The notes: generated by a model from the letters alone, not told the origin. A stretch of DNA of 64,000 bases from Macrobrachium rosenbergii (GCF_040412425.1 NC_089749.1:38279570-38343569), one strand, 5' to 3'; counted from the stretch's first letter, positions 22,980 to 33,090 are shown. Translations and numbers: made by a program.

Positions 22980-24974
22980 ATGGCTTCGTCTCAGGATTCA
23001 TCTTCACCTAAGTTGAGTACCATCTCTTTATTTTATTTTAGGCAGTTGAGGCTCCTTATTTCCCTCTAATTTAATAATTAGGGGGATTTATAACGCCCGC
23101 CTCGTCCACCTTACTCCCGGCCTCATGTGACCTTCAGTCTCGGTGCGGGAATTTTTGTCGGGGCTTCGTTCCCCTTCGTTTTCTTATGTTTTGTGCCTTA
23201 TGCTTATCCTATATTCATTTTGGCTTTATTATTTATTTATGTGTTACCCTTCTCTGGGGAAGTGCGGGTCTTTGTCGTTTAGGGTACGAGTTTCCCCCTC
23301 GGGCCTATCCGCTCTTTATCAAGTCTTATATGTGTTTTATTTTGGACCCTCACTTCCTCCAGCTTTTGGGTATATTATCTGAGATGGTACAGTTATGCTT
23401 ATTAGGTTTATTTTAGGCCTAGCGCACGGATGCTTTTGATATTTACGGATTATGTTCTTTGTTTTTATTTTTGAAGGTCGGCCATTTTCCCTCCGCACTC
23501 TTATCGCGTTGGGTTTGGTCCTCCCTTCTACATGTGTCTTTATGATTATTTGAATTATTTTATTTATGCCTAGGTTAGGTTAACTTTTTAGGCTAGTCTT
23601 GTAGATACCTTCTCCCCCCTGGGCTACCTCCTTCAGCCAGCTGGCTGTGTTAGGTTAGCCTAGGAGTTAGGCTATGCGTTCTGTTCCCTTCCTCGGAAGG
23701 GAAGTTTAGGTGTGTAGGAGGGCCTCATGGTTGGTGCTTCCCTTCGGTTTGTGTTTTGGGTAGAGGTGTTTGGCCTGCATTATCTCCCTCTCCCTGTTTC
23801 GGCCTTTCCGTTTGGGCTATTGAGTCCTAGTAAGGTTAAGCTGGAATAGCGAGGGTATCTTCATGTAGCCTACCCTTGCCCGAACCGCACCTTCGGGTTA
23901 GCTTTCCAACTTCATGTATATCTCCCTCTCCTACCTCCTTTCCCCCCCCCTGCTCTCTCCCCCCTTGGTTCATTTTCATGTACTTTGTTAACTTACCAAG
24001 GCTTGAGAGCTTTTTACCCTGATCCTTACGCTATAGCCTACATCCCCTTCCTCCGCATTGATTGGTCTTGTCCTCTCGGTACTGGGTTTCCGACCTTACC
24101 CGGTCGGCACCCTGTCGAGGACTTGTTTGGTGACCGGGGGTGCCCCCCCAACTCATGTTCACCATTCCTTTTACCTTTCCTTGCTCCTTTGGCCTTTGAG
24201 GGTCCCCCATTCTCTCCTCTCTCATTAATCGTTCGTACATGTTCGAGGCCCGGTCGAGAGAGAGAGGTGGGCCTCATGGCGCCGGGAGTGATCACTCACC
24301 CCCTGGTCGCTGCTACTGGTCCCCCTCTCCTGGCCTGCCCCCCCTCCCTCTAGCGTCAGTGTGTTGTTTTTTCCCCAGCCAGGGTGTCGTTCTCCCAGAC
24401 CGTCACCTCGCGGGAAAAAATTTTGTACATGTAGCCAGTTATAGTTTCCCACCTGACTGTCTTCTGTCTTATTTTCACACGCCATTGACGTTTACCCTTC
24501 GTTCTATTCATTTAGAACTCGTACCGTTCCCTAGTATCTACCCTTCGCCGACTAGCTAATTTTGCATTTTCCGCTAGGTAGTCGGGCATTCTCATTGCTT
24601 ACCACTCCGGTGGGTATGGTGTGTGGTCGGTTGGTGCTCACCACACCTCCTCCGCTGTCACTGTATTGGGGTAACAGGACTCCCCCGGCTCCAATCGGAA
24701 ACACCCAACTCTTAATTATAGTTGACCTTTCACTAGCGTATATTTTGATTTTTACACGTCTTTATCGGGACCTTCCTGTTGCTCCGGATTGACTCCGGCG
24801 GTCCCTTTATGTTGTTTTTGATCTTGCATGATCTAGTAGACCTCTTATCCTTCCGGTATGCTCCGGTGGGGTCTATCTGGTCTAATTATCCAATTATCTA
24901 TTATCCTAAGACGCTGCTCCGGCACCCTACTCCGGCGGCCTTATCAGCATACTCATGTACCCGTCCACCTACGG
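22980..24974 (+). other. Candidate gag start and long leader/intron (copy B)
   Basis: ATG at 22,980 gives MASSQDSSSPKLS, then a GAGTACC donor-like site shared with A and D. The remaining 1.9 kb has no conserved frame. It has T-rich stretches, one copy of the CCCCTCGGGCC unit that is amplified in D, and many CTCCGG words. This is the likely 5' untranslated or intronic region carrying element-specific regulatory sequence. Confidence 0.45.
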
Positions 24975-25145
24975 ATGGTGCGTTGTCAGGAGCAGGGATG
25001 CACGGCAGTCCTGCAGCAAGCAAGCGGCCATGAAGTTTGCAGGTCCCACTCCGGGTGCGCCGTTCACGTGGGGGACCTGGTCGTCTGGCACCCTGATGGC
25101 TGTGAGGTGTGCTATGCTCTCTATGAGTGGGTTCTGGATGAGTCG
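24975..25145 (+). CDS. Gag zinc-finger exon (copy B)
   Basis: Encodes VRCQEQGCTAVLQQASGHEV, then CRSHSGCAVHVGDLVVWHPD, then GCEVCYALYEWVLDES. Cys/His spacing equals that of copy A (10,617-10,806). It ends at a clear GTAAGT donor at 25,146. The 5' acceptor is not clear in this copy. Conservation between A and B despite diverged flanks supports coding. Probable nucleic-acid binding. Confidence 0.65.
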
Positions 25146-25262
25146 GTAAGTTAGTTATTTCCATTCCGATTCATGCTTTTCTTTGAGTTTCGTCTCTTAT
25201 GGATAATTGGAAGATATTCATTTTTTAGGAGATTTGGTTACCTGACATTCTCCTTCTTTCAG
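25146..25262 (+). other. Intron inside gag (copy B)
   Basis: A 117-bp interval with donor GTAAGT and a pyrimidine-rich acceptor CTCCTTCTTTCAG. Splicing joins DES to IDRSSRDSSLLTLKTW in frame, giving the same junction as copy A. Confidence 0.7.
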
Positions 25263-27269
25263 ATTGACCGCAGCTCTCGTGACTCTTCGCTTCTGACCCT
25301 CAAGACCTGGGTCAGCGGCTTCGGGAGGAACGTCGGGGCAGGGAAACCCTCACGTCCTTTCCAGGACATTTGCAGCGTTCTCTTCCCGGCGCCTGTATCT
25401 CAGCGTCAGTTGCTGACGAGGTAGCCGCCCCTTTGATCGCTGGGATCCGGGAGATGACTCAGCCCTCCCAGGAAGACATGGCCGCATGCGGAGAGGTCAC
25501 TGAAGATGTTGCGGCCCTTAATTTGAACCTGGAGCCCATGAACGTGGACCTGGATCTCCAAGCAGGTAAGGGGGTAAGTGAGGCAGATGACTGTCTGTTT
25601 AGCTCTCCTTCTTCTTCTACTTCTTCTTTCAGGGGATTCGTGAAATCCTCTTGCCTTATGGACGGTGCAAGGTCTACCGTCCCTAAGGTTAAGTCTATTA
25701 AGAAAAAGACCTTGAAGACCCAGAAAGTCCGCTCCGGGGTTCCCTCGAAGACGTCACGGGCTCCTAGCCCCGTGCCGTCTACGAGCAAGGCCTCTACCTC
25801 TGGGAAGGGAGCACGGACCAAGCAAAGTAAGGAGGTTCCCCCCCTCCTTCCTTTGATGCAGAAGCATTTGCCGAGCTTCTTATGCAGAAGCTCGACAAGA
25901 GAGTTGACGACAAGCTGTCGCAACTCTCGAATCAGCTGTCAACATCTAATGCTTCCGTGCTTTCCCTATCACAGCAGGTTAAGTCCCAAGGGAACTTAAT
26001 CTCTGGATTCATGCGTGGCGGAGCGGCCACCAGATCTTTCTCCGTTCCGGACACCTCCAGCCTTCCTCCCTTCGATAAGGGGAACCCTTGGCGCCTGACC
26101 CTTTATGCTCCCCAGCATGAGGGTACCCTTACCATCGAGGGCCTAGGCACCCGTAGGTTGGAGGAACACGAATTCTTCCCTCCTGGTCTGGAATCTCCTT
26201 ACCCAGGTTATGCCGTAGGTTGGAGGAACTCGAATTCTTCCCTCCTGGTCTGGAATCTCCTTACCCAGGTTATGTCAGACTCACTGAGGAGGCATGGATT
26301 CAGTCCGATAAGGTCCCCAAGGAGACTGTCATCTTCCCGAGGGACCAGGCCCAGTCGTCTCTGCTAAGGACATTAACGGAATGGCAGTCAGAGAACACCA
26401 AACTCACCCCGGCCAAGGGTGCGTTTACGATGTTCTCTTTGGGAGAGATTCTTCCTACCCCTTGCACCTCAAAAGTGGCTTCCCTCCCTAGCCAAGCTTG
26501 CATGGAGGGTAAGCCTCTTCCTCATCTCCGGGAGACAGATCCCACCTCTCTTGTCTTCCCCAGAGATTCTGAGTTTTGGGAAGGAGCCCCAGCCACTTTC
26601 ACGGTGACTCGACTTGACCCTGACTGCGCTTCTAACTTGTTCAGTGAGCAACTCCCTAAGATCCCGGAGTCGCTCCTGAAAGCTGAAGCTGAGACTAAGG
26701 ACAGGCTTAGCAGGTCCTTAAACTCTCTGACTTTGGCGGAAGCAACGTCGGTGGTCTACAGCGAAGACGCTTTGTTCCAGGTCCTGACAAAATCTCTCTT
26801 GGTGAGTTTTCAGCAGGACCTGTATGACTTCATCACGGCCTGGATGAACTGCCAAAAGCACATCTTTTCGGCAGCTACCATCCGTCATGAGCCTAACAGG
26901 CTTATGAAAAGTTCCATCTGGGGAGCTAATCTCTTCCCCCAGGAAGAGGTTGATGCTGTCCTAGCTGAGGCAACTAGGGCCAATCAAAGTCTCCACTCCC
27001 GTTGGGGTCTGCCGTACAAGAGAAAACAGTCTGAGCCCGCTGGACCCCACCCTAAGTCCGGTAAGAAGTTCAAAAAGTTCAAACGGCTTCCTGCTCAGAC
27101 TGTCTTGCAGGCTGTCCAGGTTCCCGCTCCCGGTCATCCTTCAACTTCTCATACCCAACCTCAACCTCAGTATGTGCTGGTTCAACCAGCCCATCAGCCT
27201 CTCGCTACCCCTTCATATGTCTCTTCCCTGGCTTTCAATGCTTCATATGAAAGCCAGGGGGCATTTTGA
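25263..27269 (+). pseudogene. Gag-like protein, main exon (copy B)
   Basis: Runs from WVSGFGRNVGAGKPS through AAPLIAGIREMTQPSQ, KLDKRVDDKLSQLSNQL, a heptad-like LSQQVKSQ stretch, LPPFDKGNPWRLTLYAP, DKVPKETVIFPRDQAQS, FSEQLPKIPESLLKAEAE, ATIRHEPNRLMKSS and RANQSLHSRWGLPYKRK. It ends at TGA (27,267-27,269), where copy C has an arginine codon and goes on into RGG repeats. Breaks: a frameshift near 25,370, another near 25,850, and a 62-bp duplication at 26,153-26,276. A second candidate intron (25,566-25,632, GTAAGG to TTTCAG) is read through in frame in this copy. Confidence 0.8.
26153..26276 (+). repeat. 62-bp tandem duplication in B gag
   Basis: GTAGGTTGGAGGAAC starts at 26,153 and again at 26,215. 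Each copy encodes the EEFFPPGLESPYPGY-type segment. Since 62 is not a multiple of three, it breaks the gag frame. Copies A and C have one copy. Confidence 0.95.
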
Positions 27270-29230
27270 TCAATACAGAATGCAAGGGGAACTAGGGCCA
27301 GAGGATATTATAGAGGTAGGGGAACACCTCGCTCCTCCTCCAGAGGAAAAGGAGGCAGAAGCTCCAGAGGAGGCAGACCTTCTCCCGCCCAGTGAGATAT
27401 CTCAGGTAGGCGGGAGGTTGTATCATTTCCGGGACCAGTGGAACTTCAGTCCCTGGGCCCAGAGCATAGTCTCCAAAGGACTGGGGTGGAGTTGGTGCAA
27501 GGGTCCTCTCCCCCCCAGTCAGGTTCCATCAATCACCGTCCAAGGCTCTGAAGGACTTTGTGAAAGATCTATTACAAAAGAGGGCAATAAAGAAAGCGAG
27601 ACACTTGAAATTTCAAGGCAGACTGTTCAGTGTTCCAAAGAAAGGTTCCAGTCAGCGGAGAGTAATTCTAGACTTGTCCCGTCTAAATTCTTACATTCAA
27701 TGCGACAAGTTTCGAATGCTTACAATCTCACAGGTTCGGACCCTACTGCCCCGTGGAGCCGTAACCACCTCTATAGATCTTTCAAACGCTTACTATCACG
27801 TCCTGATTGCGAGAAGGTTCTCTCCTTATCTGGGGTTCAGACTGGGAAATCAAGCATACTCGTTCAGAGTCATGCCATTCGGTCTCAATATAGCCCCCAG
27901 AATCTTCACCAAACTGGCAGATACGGTAGTTCAGCAACTACGGTCTCAGGGGATCATGCTAGCCGCATACCTGGACGATTGGATCGTTTGGGCATCCAAC
28001 GCCAACGAATGCCGGAGAGCGACAGCCATAGTAATCGGCTTTCTGGAATCTCTAGGCTTTCAAATAAACAGGGAGAAATCCTGCCTAGTAGCGGAGAGTC
28101 GCTTTCAATGGTTAGGGATCCAGTGGGACCTGTGTTCACACAAACTATCTCTTCCGCCGGCCAAACAGAGAGAAATAGCCAAGGCAACCAGGCAGTTCCT
28201 CAAGAACAAGAAAGCTTCCCGCCGTACCCAAGAAAGAGTCTTAGGTTCTCTTCAGTTTGCTTCAGTGACGGATCTACTTCTGAAGTCCAAACTGAAGGAT
28301 ATAAACAGGGTATGGCGGAGCCGAGCCAATGTCAGGTTCAGAGACAAGGTGTCCCTGATTCTGCCAATTCTGAAAAAGAGACTCCGGCCTTAGACAACAG
28401 TCAAGAGCTTATCGAATTCAGTACCTCTTCAATTTCCCCCTCCGGCATTAGTAATTCACACCGACGCTTCCCTAAGCGGGTGGGGAGGATACTCTCAACA
28501 CAAGAAAGTACAGGGAACTTGGTCCACCATGTTCTGCCAGTTCCATATCAATGTCCTGGAAGCTATGGCAGTCTTTCTAACCTTGAAGAAGCTGCATCCA
28601 AACAATCTGATTCATATAAGACTGGTCTTGGACAGCGCAGTAGTGGTACATTGTATAAACAGAGGAGGTTCCAAGTCGAGTCGGATCAACCAGGTTATGA
28701 TAGCAATATTCTCCCTAGCAAACAAACACCGGTGGCATCTGTCTGCTACCCATCTTGCAGGGGCCCGGAATGTCATTGCAGATTCCCTATCCAGGACAAC
28801 TCCGCTGGAGTCGGAATGGTCCTTGGACAAAACATCATTCAGATGGATTTGCAGTCAAGTTCCGGGTCTCGAAGTAGATCTCTTTGCAACAGAATGCAAC
28901 CACAAACTACCTTGTTATGTGGCTCCCAACCTGGACCCTCTAGCTCACTCCACAGATGCAATGTCAATAGATTGGAATAAGTGGCAAAGGATCTATCTGT
29001 TTCCTCCAGTAAACCTGTTACTGAAAGTCCTTCACAAGCTCAGGACATTCAAAGGTCAGATAGCCCTAGTGGCTCCCAACTGGCCGAAGAGCAACTGGTT
29101 TCCACTTCTTCTAGAGCTGAAGCTTCGGTGCTTGCAAATTCCCAACCCAAAACTGACGCAAATAGTACAAACTCAGACTGTGTCAGCTTCCTCAAGAATT
29201 CAGAATGCCCTAGCTTTGTGGATTTCATGA
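27247..29230 (+). pseudogene. Reverse transcriptase-RNase H polyprotein (copy B)
   Basis: Start MKARGHFDQYRMQ at 27,247 overlaps the end of gag. Linker VGGRLYHFRDQWNFSPW, then a one-base insertion in a seven-C run (27,510-27,516). RT core: KFQGRLFSVPKKGSSQRR, AVTTSIDLSNAYYHV (motif A), FRVMPFGLNIAPRIFTKL (motif B), AAYLDDWIVWASN (motif C near 27,965). A TAG at 28,391-28,393 replaces the Trp of RLRPW. RNase H follows: ALVIHTDASLSGWGGYS, FHINVLEAMAVFLTLKK, LVLDSAVVVHCINRGG, LSATHLAGARNVIADSLS, VDLFATECN, ending at 29,230. All catalytic acids are present; two point defects inactivate it. Confidence 0.9.
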
Positions 29231-30195
29231 AGTTTGCAGCTCAGAAAGATGCTAATATTGATCCTATTAACACTTTGTTCCTAGAATCAGACAAAAGGGA
29301 ATCCACTCTCAGACAATATGACTCAGCAGTTAAGAAATTAGCACTCTTCCTAAAAGAATCTGAAGCAACTGTAATGACCACAAAGCTAGCAATTTCATTT
29401 TTTAGGTCATTATTTGAGAAAGGTCTTGCCTCAAGTACTATTACTACAGCCAAATCAGCTTTGAAAAAGATATTTTTACACGGGTTTAAAATTAACTTAA
29501 CGGATTCTTATTTTTCGTCAATCCCTAAAGCCTGTGCTCGTTTAACACCAATAACCTGCCCACATACGGTTTCCTGGTTCTTAAATGATGTCCTTAAATT
29601 AGCTTCAGAAACGGATAATCAAAATTGTTCTTTCCTAAATTTATTGAGGAAGACCTTATTTTTAATTAGTTTAGCTTCAGGTGCTAGAATTTCCGAGCTG
29701 TCTGCCCTGTCTAGAGAACCCAATCATATTGATTTCCTTCCATCAGGTGAAGTGTTGCTAGCCCCTCACCCTAAGTTTCTAGCTAAGAATGAAGATCCTC
29801 GAGATAGGTGGTCTCCCTGGAAAGTCATCCCCCTCCCACAAGACCTGTCTTTATGCCCAGTCTTTACTTTAAAGGCCTATTTAGACAGGACCTCACAGAT
29901 AACTTCGGGGCCTCTGTTTGTAAGGGAAGGGGGAGTAACTATTTCTATGAAAGCCATCAGACAGCAGATCTTGTATTTTATTAAACAAGCAAACCCAGAC
30001 TCAGTTCCAAAAGTACATGACATTAGAGGCGGTGGCCACCTCCACTAATTATTTCCATCATATGAATTTCGAGGATCTTACAAAATATACAGGGTGGAAG
30101 TCTCCCTAGTTTTCAAACGCCACTATTTGAAATCCCTAGAAGCTCTGAAGTTCACCACAGTGGCGGCAGGAAACATTGTTCCTCCCTCTGTTTAA
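28981..30195 (+). pseudogene. DIRS tyrosine recombinase (copy B)
   Basis: MAKDLSVSSSKPV at 28,981 starts 250 bp before the end of RNase H, in another frame. The core-binding domain has STLRQYDSAVKKLALFL and SSTITTAKSALKKIFLHG. Catalytic domain: LASGARISELSAL (first Arg), FLAKNEDPRDRW, VHDIR (His and second Arg, about residue 335), then WKSP and KRHYLKSLEAL (Tyr). An extra G after the HDIR codons (near 30,026) and a lost base near 30,108 put the tyrosine out of frame. The last stop is at 30,193-30,195. All four catalytic residues exist in the DNA but not in one frame. Confidence 0.85.
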
Positions 30196-30516
30196 TTCCT
30201 TTTCTTGTACTCAGTCACTTTCCTCCCTCCTACCTGCCTCATTTATTCCCTTTCGGTCACCTCCAGGTCAGGCATACTTCACAGCCTGTCTCCTGACCAT
30301 GTTATAGTGTTGTATTGTTTCCTATGTTTATATTTAAGTACGTTTTTATGTTCTTTTGTCTTGTGGGACATAGTTCCCCCACCTTAATCCTATGTATATA
30401 TTTAAGTACCTATATTTTTGCTACTTGGATAATTAAAACTCTTGTGGAATTATAGTTTTATTTCTTTCCTCTTCAAGTTTCTTTTGTTGTTTCAGGATGG
30501 TATTTTGTTTCTCTGT

Positions 30517-30610
30517 TATTATTTCACCGGGTGACACAGGTCGGATAACCCAGAAAAAGGATTTTGACAAAGGAAAAATCTATTTCTGGGGAGAGACCTG
30601 TGTCACCCGG
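30517..30610 (+). repeat. Internal complementary region of B
   Basis: Reads CACCGGGTGACACAGGTCGG, ATAACCCAGAAA, then AAGGATTTTGACAAAGG, AAAAATCTATTTCTGGGG, AGAGACCTGTGTCACC. It is the reverse complement of the right tip joined to the left tip, so it equals the predicted circle junction. Confidence 0.9.
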
Positions 30611-30669
30611 TGACCCATCTCTGATTCTTTTTCCACCCCTTGCTAAAATACCATTCCAGGATGGTGGGT

Positions 30670-30975
30670 GCTAACATGGAATGTAGGTGCGCTGGTTTGT
30701 TTACAGTCCGTGAGCGGTGCGGGGGTTTGTATCAGCACCTCACTCGGTGGGACTTTTGACATTGGGAATGTTTACAGGGCGGAGGCCTGTGATTGTGACA
30801 ATCTCACCCTTTCTCATACACGACTCCATTTCATGGAGCTCGCACTGGGGGTAGTAACTCCAGCTTGGCATTTAGCTTTTCTCTGGTTATATTTAGCAAT
30901 GGATTTACCTAGAAATAAGTGCTGAATGGTTATTTCACCAGGTGACACAGGTCTCTCCCCAGAAATAGATTTTTC
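30670..30975 (-). repeat. 3' inverted terminal repeat of B
   Basis: Partner of 22,635-22,922. The outer tip (30,958-30,993) ends TTTGTCAAAATCCTTTT, the 3'-type tip also found at the ends of C and D. Confidence 0.9.
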
Positions 30976-30993
30976 CTTTGTCAAAATCCTTTT

Positions 30994-31147
30994 GTTATTA
31001 CTGTTGAATGTAAGCTGCCTTTTCGGGGTGGCGAATGGAACAGCCAGACACAGTGGCAAAAATTGCTTCTCTCGCAGTGTACTACGGCAAGATGTCAATT
31101 TTATTGGATCAAACCTACTCTGCTACTAAGCTATGTGTTACTTCATA
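30994..31147 (+). repeat. Foldback element, inner part of left arm
   Basis: Continues the arm interrupted by B: GTTGAATGTAAGCTGCC, GGGTGGCGAATGGAACAGCC, CTCGCAGTGTACTACGGCAA. Followed by a 63-bp spacer (31,148-31,210) and the opposite arm. Confidence 0.9.
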
Positions 31148-31210
31148 TCATATCTGGCTAAAACGCACTTTATAAAAATTAAAAGTATATACTGATATAC
31201 TTACGTTTAA

Positions 31211-31560
31211 TGAAGTAACACGTAGCTTAGCAGCAGAGTAGGTGTGGCCCAATAAAATTGACATCTTGCCGTAGTGAACTGCGAGAGAAGCAATTTTCCC
31301 ACCACTGCGTCTGGCTGTTCCATTCGCCACCCCGAAAAGGCAGCTTACATTCAACAATAATAACAATATCCTATTTCGAATATTAACAGTGTAATTCGCA
31401 TACAGTAAATAATTAAAACAATTTTCAGTTGCAAATGTACACCCAAATAACCTTTTATTTACCTAGAACTTACACATAGCGTAACTATTTAAAGCCAGGG
31501 ACGTAGTCTTACCATGAGCAAGCACCACAGCCGGGTGGACAGATGGAAAAAAACAGACTA
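31211..31560 (-). repeat. Foldback element, right arm (uninterrupted target)
   Basis: A roughly 350-bp inverted copy of 22,415-22,620 plus 30,994-31,147. In reverse complement it reads AAATAGGATATTGTTATTAT across the point where B sits in the other arm. A short frame with FGVANGTARRSGG is a coincidence or an unknown remnant; no function assigned. Confidence 0.88.
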
Positions 31561-32632
31561 TAGGTTATTTTATTGAGCCTAGGATACTGTTTATATATAA
31601 TCCTAGGCTTATTTGTTCTTTCTTAACCTAGTATAGGGTATTGCCTAATCCAGATTATTATAGATTACTCTTAAACGTATAGGCTAGGCTATATAAAAGC
31701 AGAAAACTTACTACTGTAATATGTAACCTTATAGTTAGACTAATATTTTTTTGTCTAACCCAGGTTGTTGTTTATATCCAGTCCTACGCTATTTGGTCTA
31801 CTATATAAAACAGTAACTCACTAATGTGTAACCTTATAGCCAGGCTATAACTTACTCTAATCTAGGCTACTGCCTAAGCAGGATTATTTAATTCACACTC
31901 AAGTGTATGGGTTACATAAAACACAATTAGCCTACCTTAGTGTGTAGCCATCATCTAGTCCTAGGCTACATGGTCTAGGCTAACAGTTGATTCCAAAAAT
32001 AGGATGTTTTATAAAAAGTTATTACTTAACTTCATATAAGGTAATGCCTAGGCTAGTCCTGGATTTTTTAGCTCATGCTCAAGTGCACAGGCTTATAGAA
32101 AAGGGAAAAAATTTATACTTATATGCAGTCTTATTGTTAAGCTATCAATCTATTTTGCCCAGATATTGTTATTATCTGATCCTAGGGTCCTCCGTCTAAG
32201 CTAGGCCACTTAGGATACGTATTCCAAGGACATAGGCTACAGACAACACGCACTATTAATATAGTCTAAATTATTCTACCTTACTGCCTAGATTATTGTA
32301 GACATCGTGTAATCTGAAAGGATTTTCTATATTAATAATAAAATGTGGAATATTTCTTTTAGTTAAAACATTTAGTTAGAATTTAAAATAATTTTCGCTT
32401 TACAAAACTAGGAATCAATCAACACTTTACGAAACTAGGTAGGCTAGCAATCAACGAGCCAGGTTCCGGCTTTTATAAGGATATTATCAGTTCCAAAAGT
32501 TTAAAAGTAAAACTTTTAACTAGAACTTAATATTACGCCTTTATCTTGCTATTTATGATGTTTCCATGATCCTCAATAACGAAAACGGAGGAAAAAGTAG
32601 AGTTTTTTCAGAGTGCTGGTAACAACATGAAC
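31561..32632. other. Noncoding leader of E or outer foldback sequence
   Basis: A/T-rich, packed with TAGGCTA, CCTAGGCT and AACCTTATAG words, with weak inverted similarity to 22,140-22,415. No coding evidence. By position it belongs to the 5' leader of E, like the 2-kb leaders of A and B. Confidence 0.4.
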
Positions 32633-32985
32633 TGCTCACCATAGACCAAAGAGAGATAATGGCTCCTTGGTCTTTGACAGACCGGTTGTAAACAAGGGGG
32701 CACATGTGCATGCGCAATAGTCACTTCTCTTTCTTGCAGGTTCTTTTGACGTTGGAAAAACTGGGTTCAGCTTCGCTGAGGATTAGGGAAAGTGCCCTCT
32801 ATCTCTGAGTCCATTATATACTCCATCACCTGTTATAATGTTAATCATCATGACACAATACCTGGCCAAAAAGACCAACTAAAAGAGAATTCTTTCATAT
32901 TAGTTTAGTCACCATGGAGCTCTGGTAGACCATGGAAGGTAACTCCTTGTGGACGAAACAAGCGACTCCACTATCAAAAATTGAC
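32633..32985 (-). repeat. 5' inverted terminal repeat of E
   Basis: Inverted match to 14,268-14,620. The outer tip GACTCCACTATCAAAAA differs from the left tip and recurs in the ICR at 14,690-14,765. Confidence 0.75.
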
Positions 32986-33090
32986 AAATATGAGACCATC
33001 CATCGATGCCTCAAGTCATAACTGCTAATATTAGGAAAAAGAACCCTACCACCATGAACCACTCCCTCTATCTAAATGAGATAAATCTCT
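32986..33090 (-). pseudogene. Jockey-like non-LTR RT, half upstream of the E insertion
   Basis: Minus-strand translation VVHGGRVLFPNISSYDLRHR, then WMVSYLSIF, which continues in frame into HKLYFNSDLSHS at 14,262 when E is removed. The pattern (LFP, then L-x-HRR-x-V, then YK-x-YFNS) is a usual block of Jockey-like RT C-termini. Similarity ends near 33,100. Confidence 0.65.

Larger units (their letters stand above)
22621..30993 (+). mobile_element. DIRS-type retrotransposon copy B, full length
   Basis: An 8,373-bp plus-strand element: 5' terminal repeat, leader, gag with one supported intron, RT-RNase H, YR, ICR and 3' terminal repeat. Both ends can be fixed because an uninterrupted copy of the target sits in the opposite foldback arm (near 31,365-31,380). 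No target-site duplication. Defects are few: a 62-bp duplication and a frameshift in gag, one extra C and one TGG-to-TAG change in RT-RNase H, two 1-nt changes in YR. It is the most complete member of its family here. Confidence 0.92.
14263..32985 (-). mobile_element. DIRS element E (third lineage) carrying nested insertions
   Basis: Terminal repeats at 14,268-14,620 and 32,633-32,985 are inverted and have DIRS-type unlike tips. Between them on the minus strand are gag, RT, RNase H and YR remains (19,742 down to 14,947), with a piggyBac-like insertion, a foldback sequence and DIRS copy B in the 5' leader. Total span is 18.7 kb. The two flanks rejoin into one Jockey-like RT frame at TTATGAAAAATTGAC, with an A-run as the shared crossover. 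E is old: its RT has YLDN instead of YLDD and its YR lacks the first arginine. Confidence 0.8.

Noticed and set aside
22980..24960. Many 60-120 residue frames in the leaders of A, B and D
   Set aside because: None is conserved between the copies. They reflect pyrimidine-rich, stop-poor leader sequence.
27517..28980. Long plus-strand frame continuing after the linker in copy B (about 490 residues with no stop)
   Set aside because: From the seven-C run onward it is an alternative frame of the RT-RNase H region. RT and RNase H motifs lie in the other frame, and A and C conserve only that one.
31148..31366. Minus-strand short frame with a signal-peptide-like start in the foldback arm
   Set aside because: It depends on the arm orientation and is not supported by the length of the matching frame in the other arm (30,994-31,129). 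No domain.
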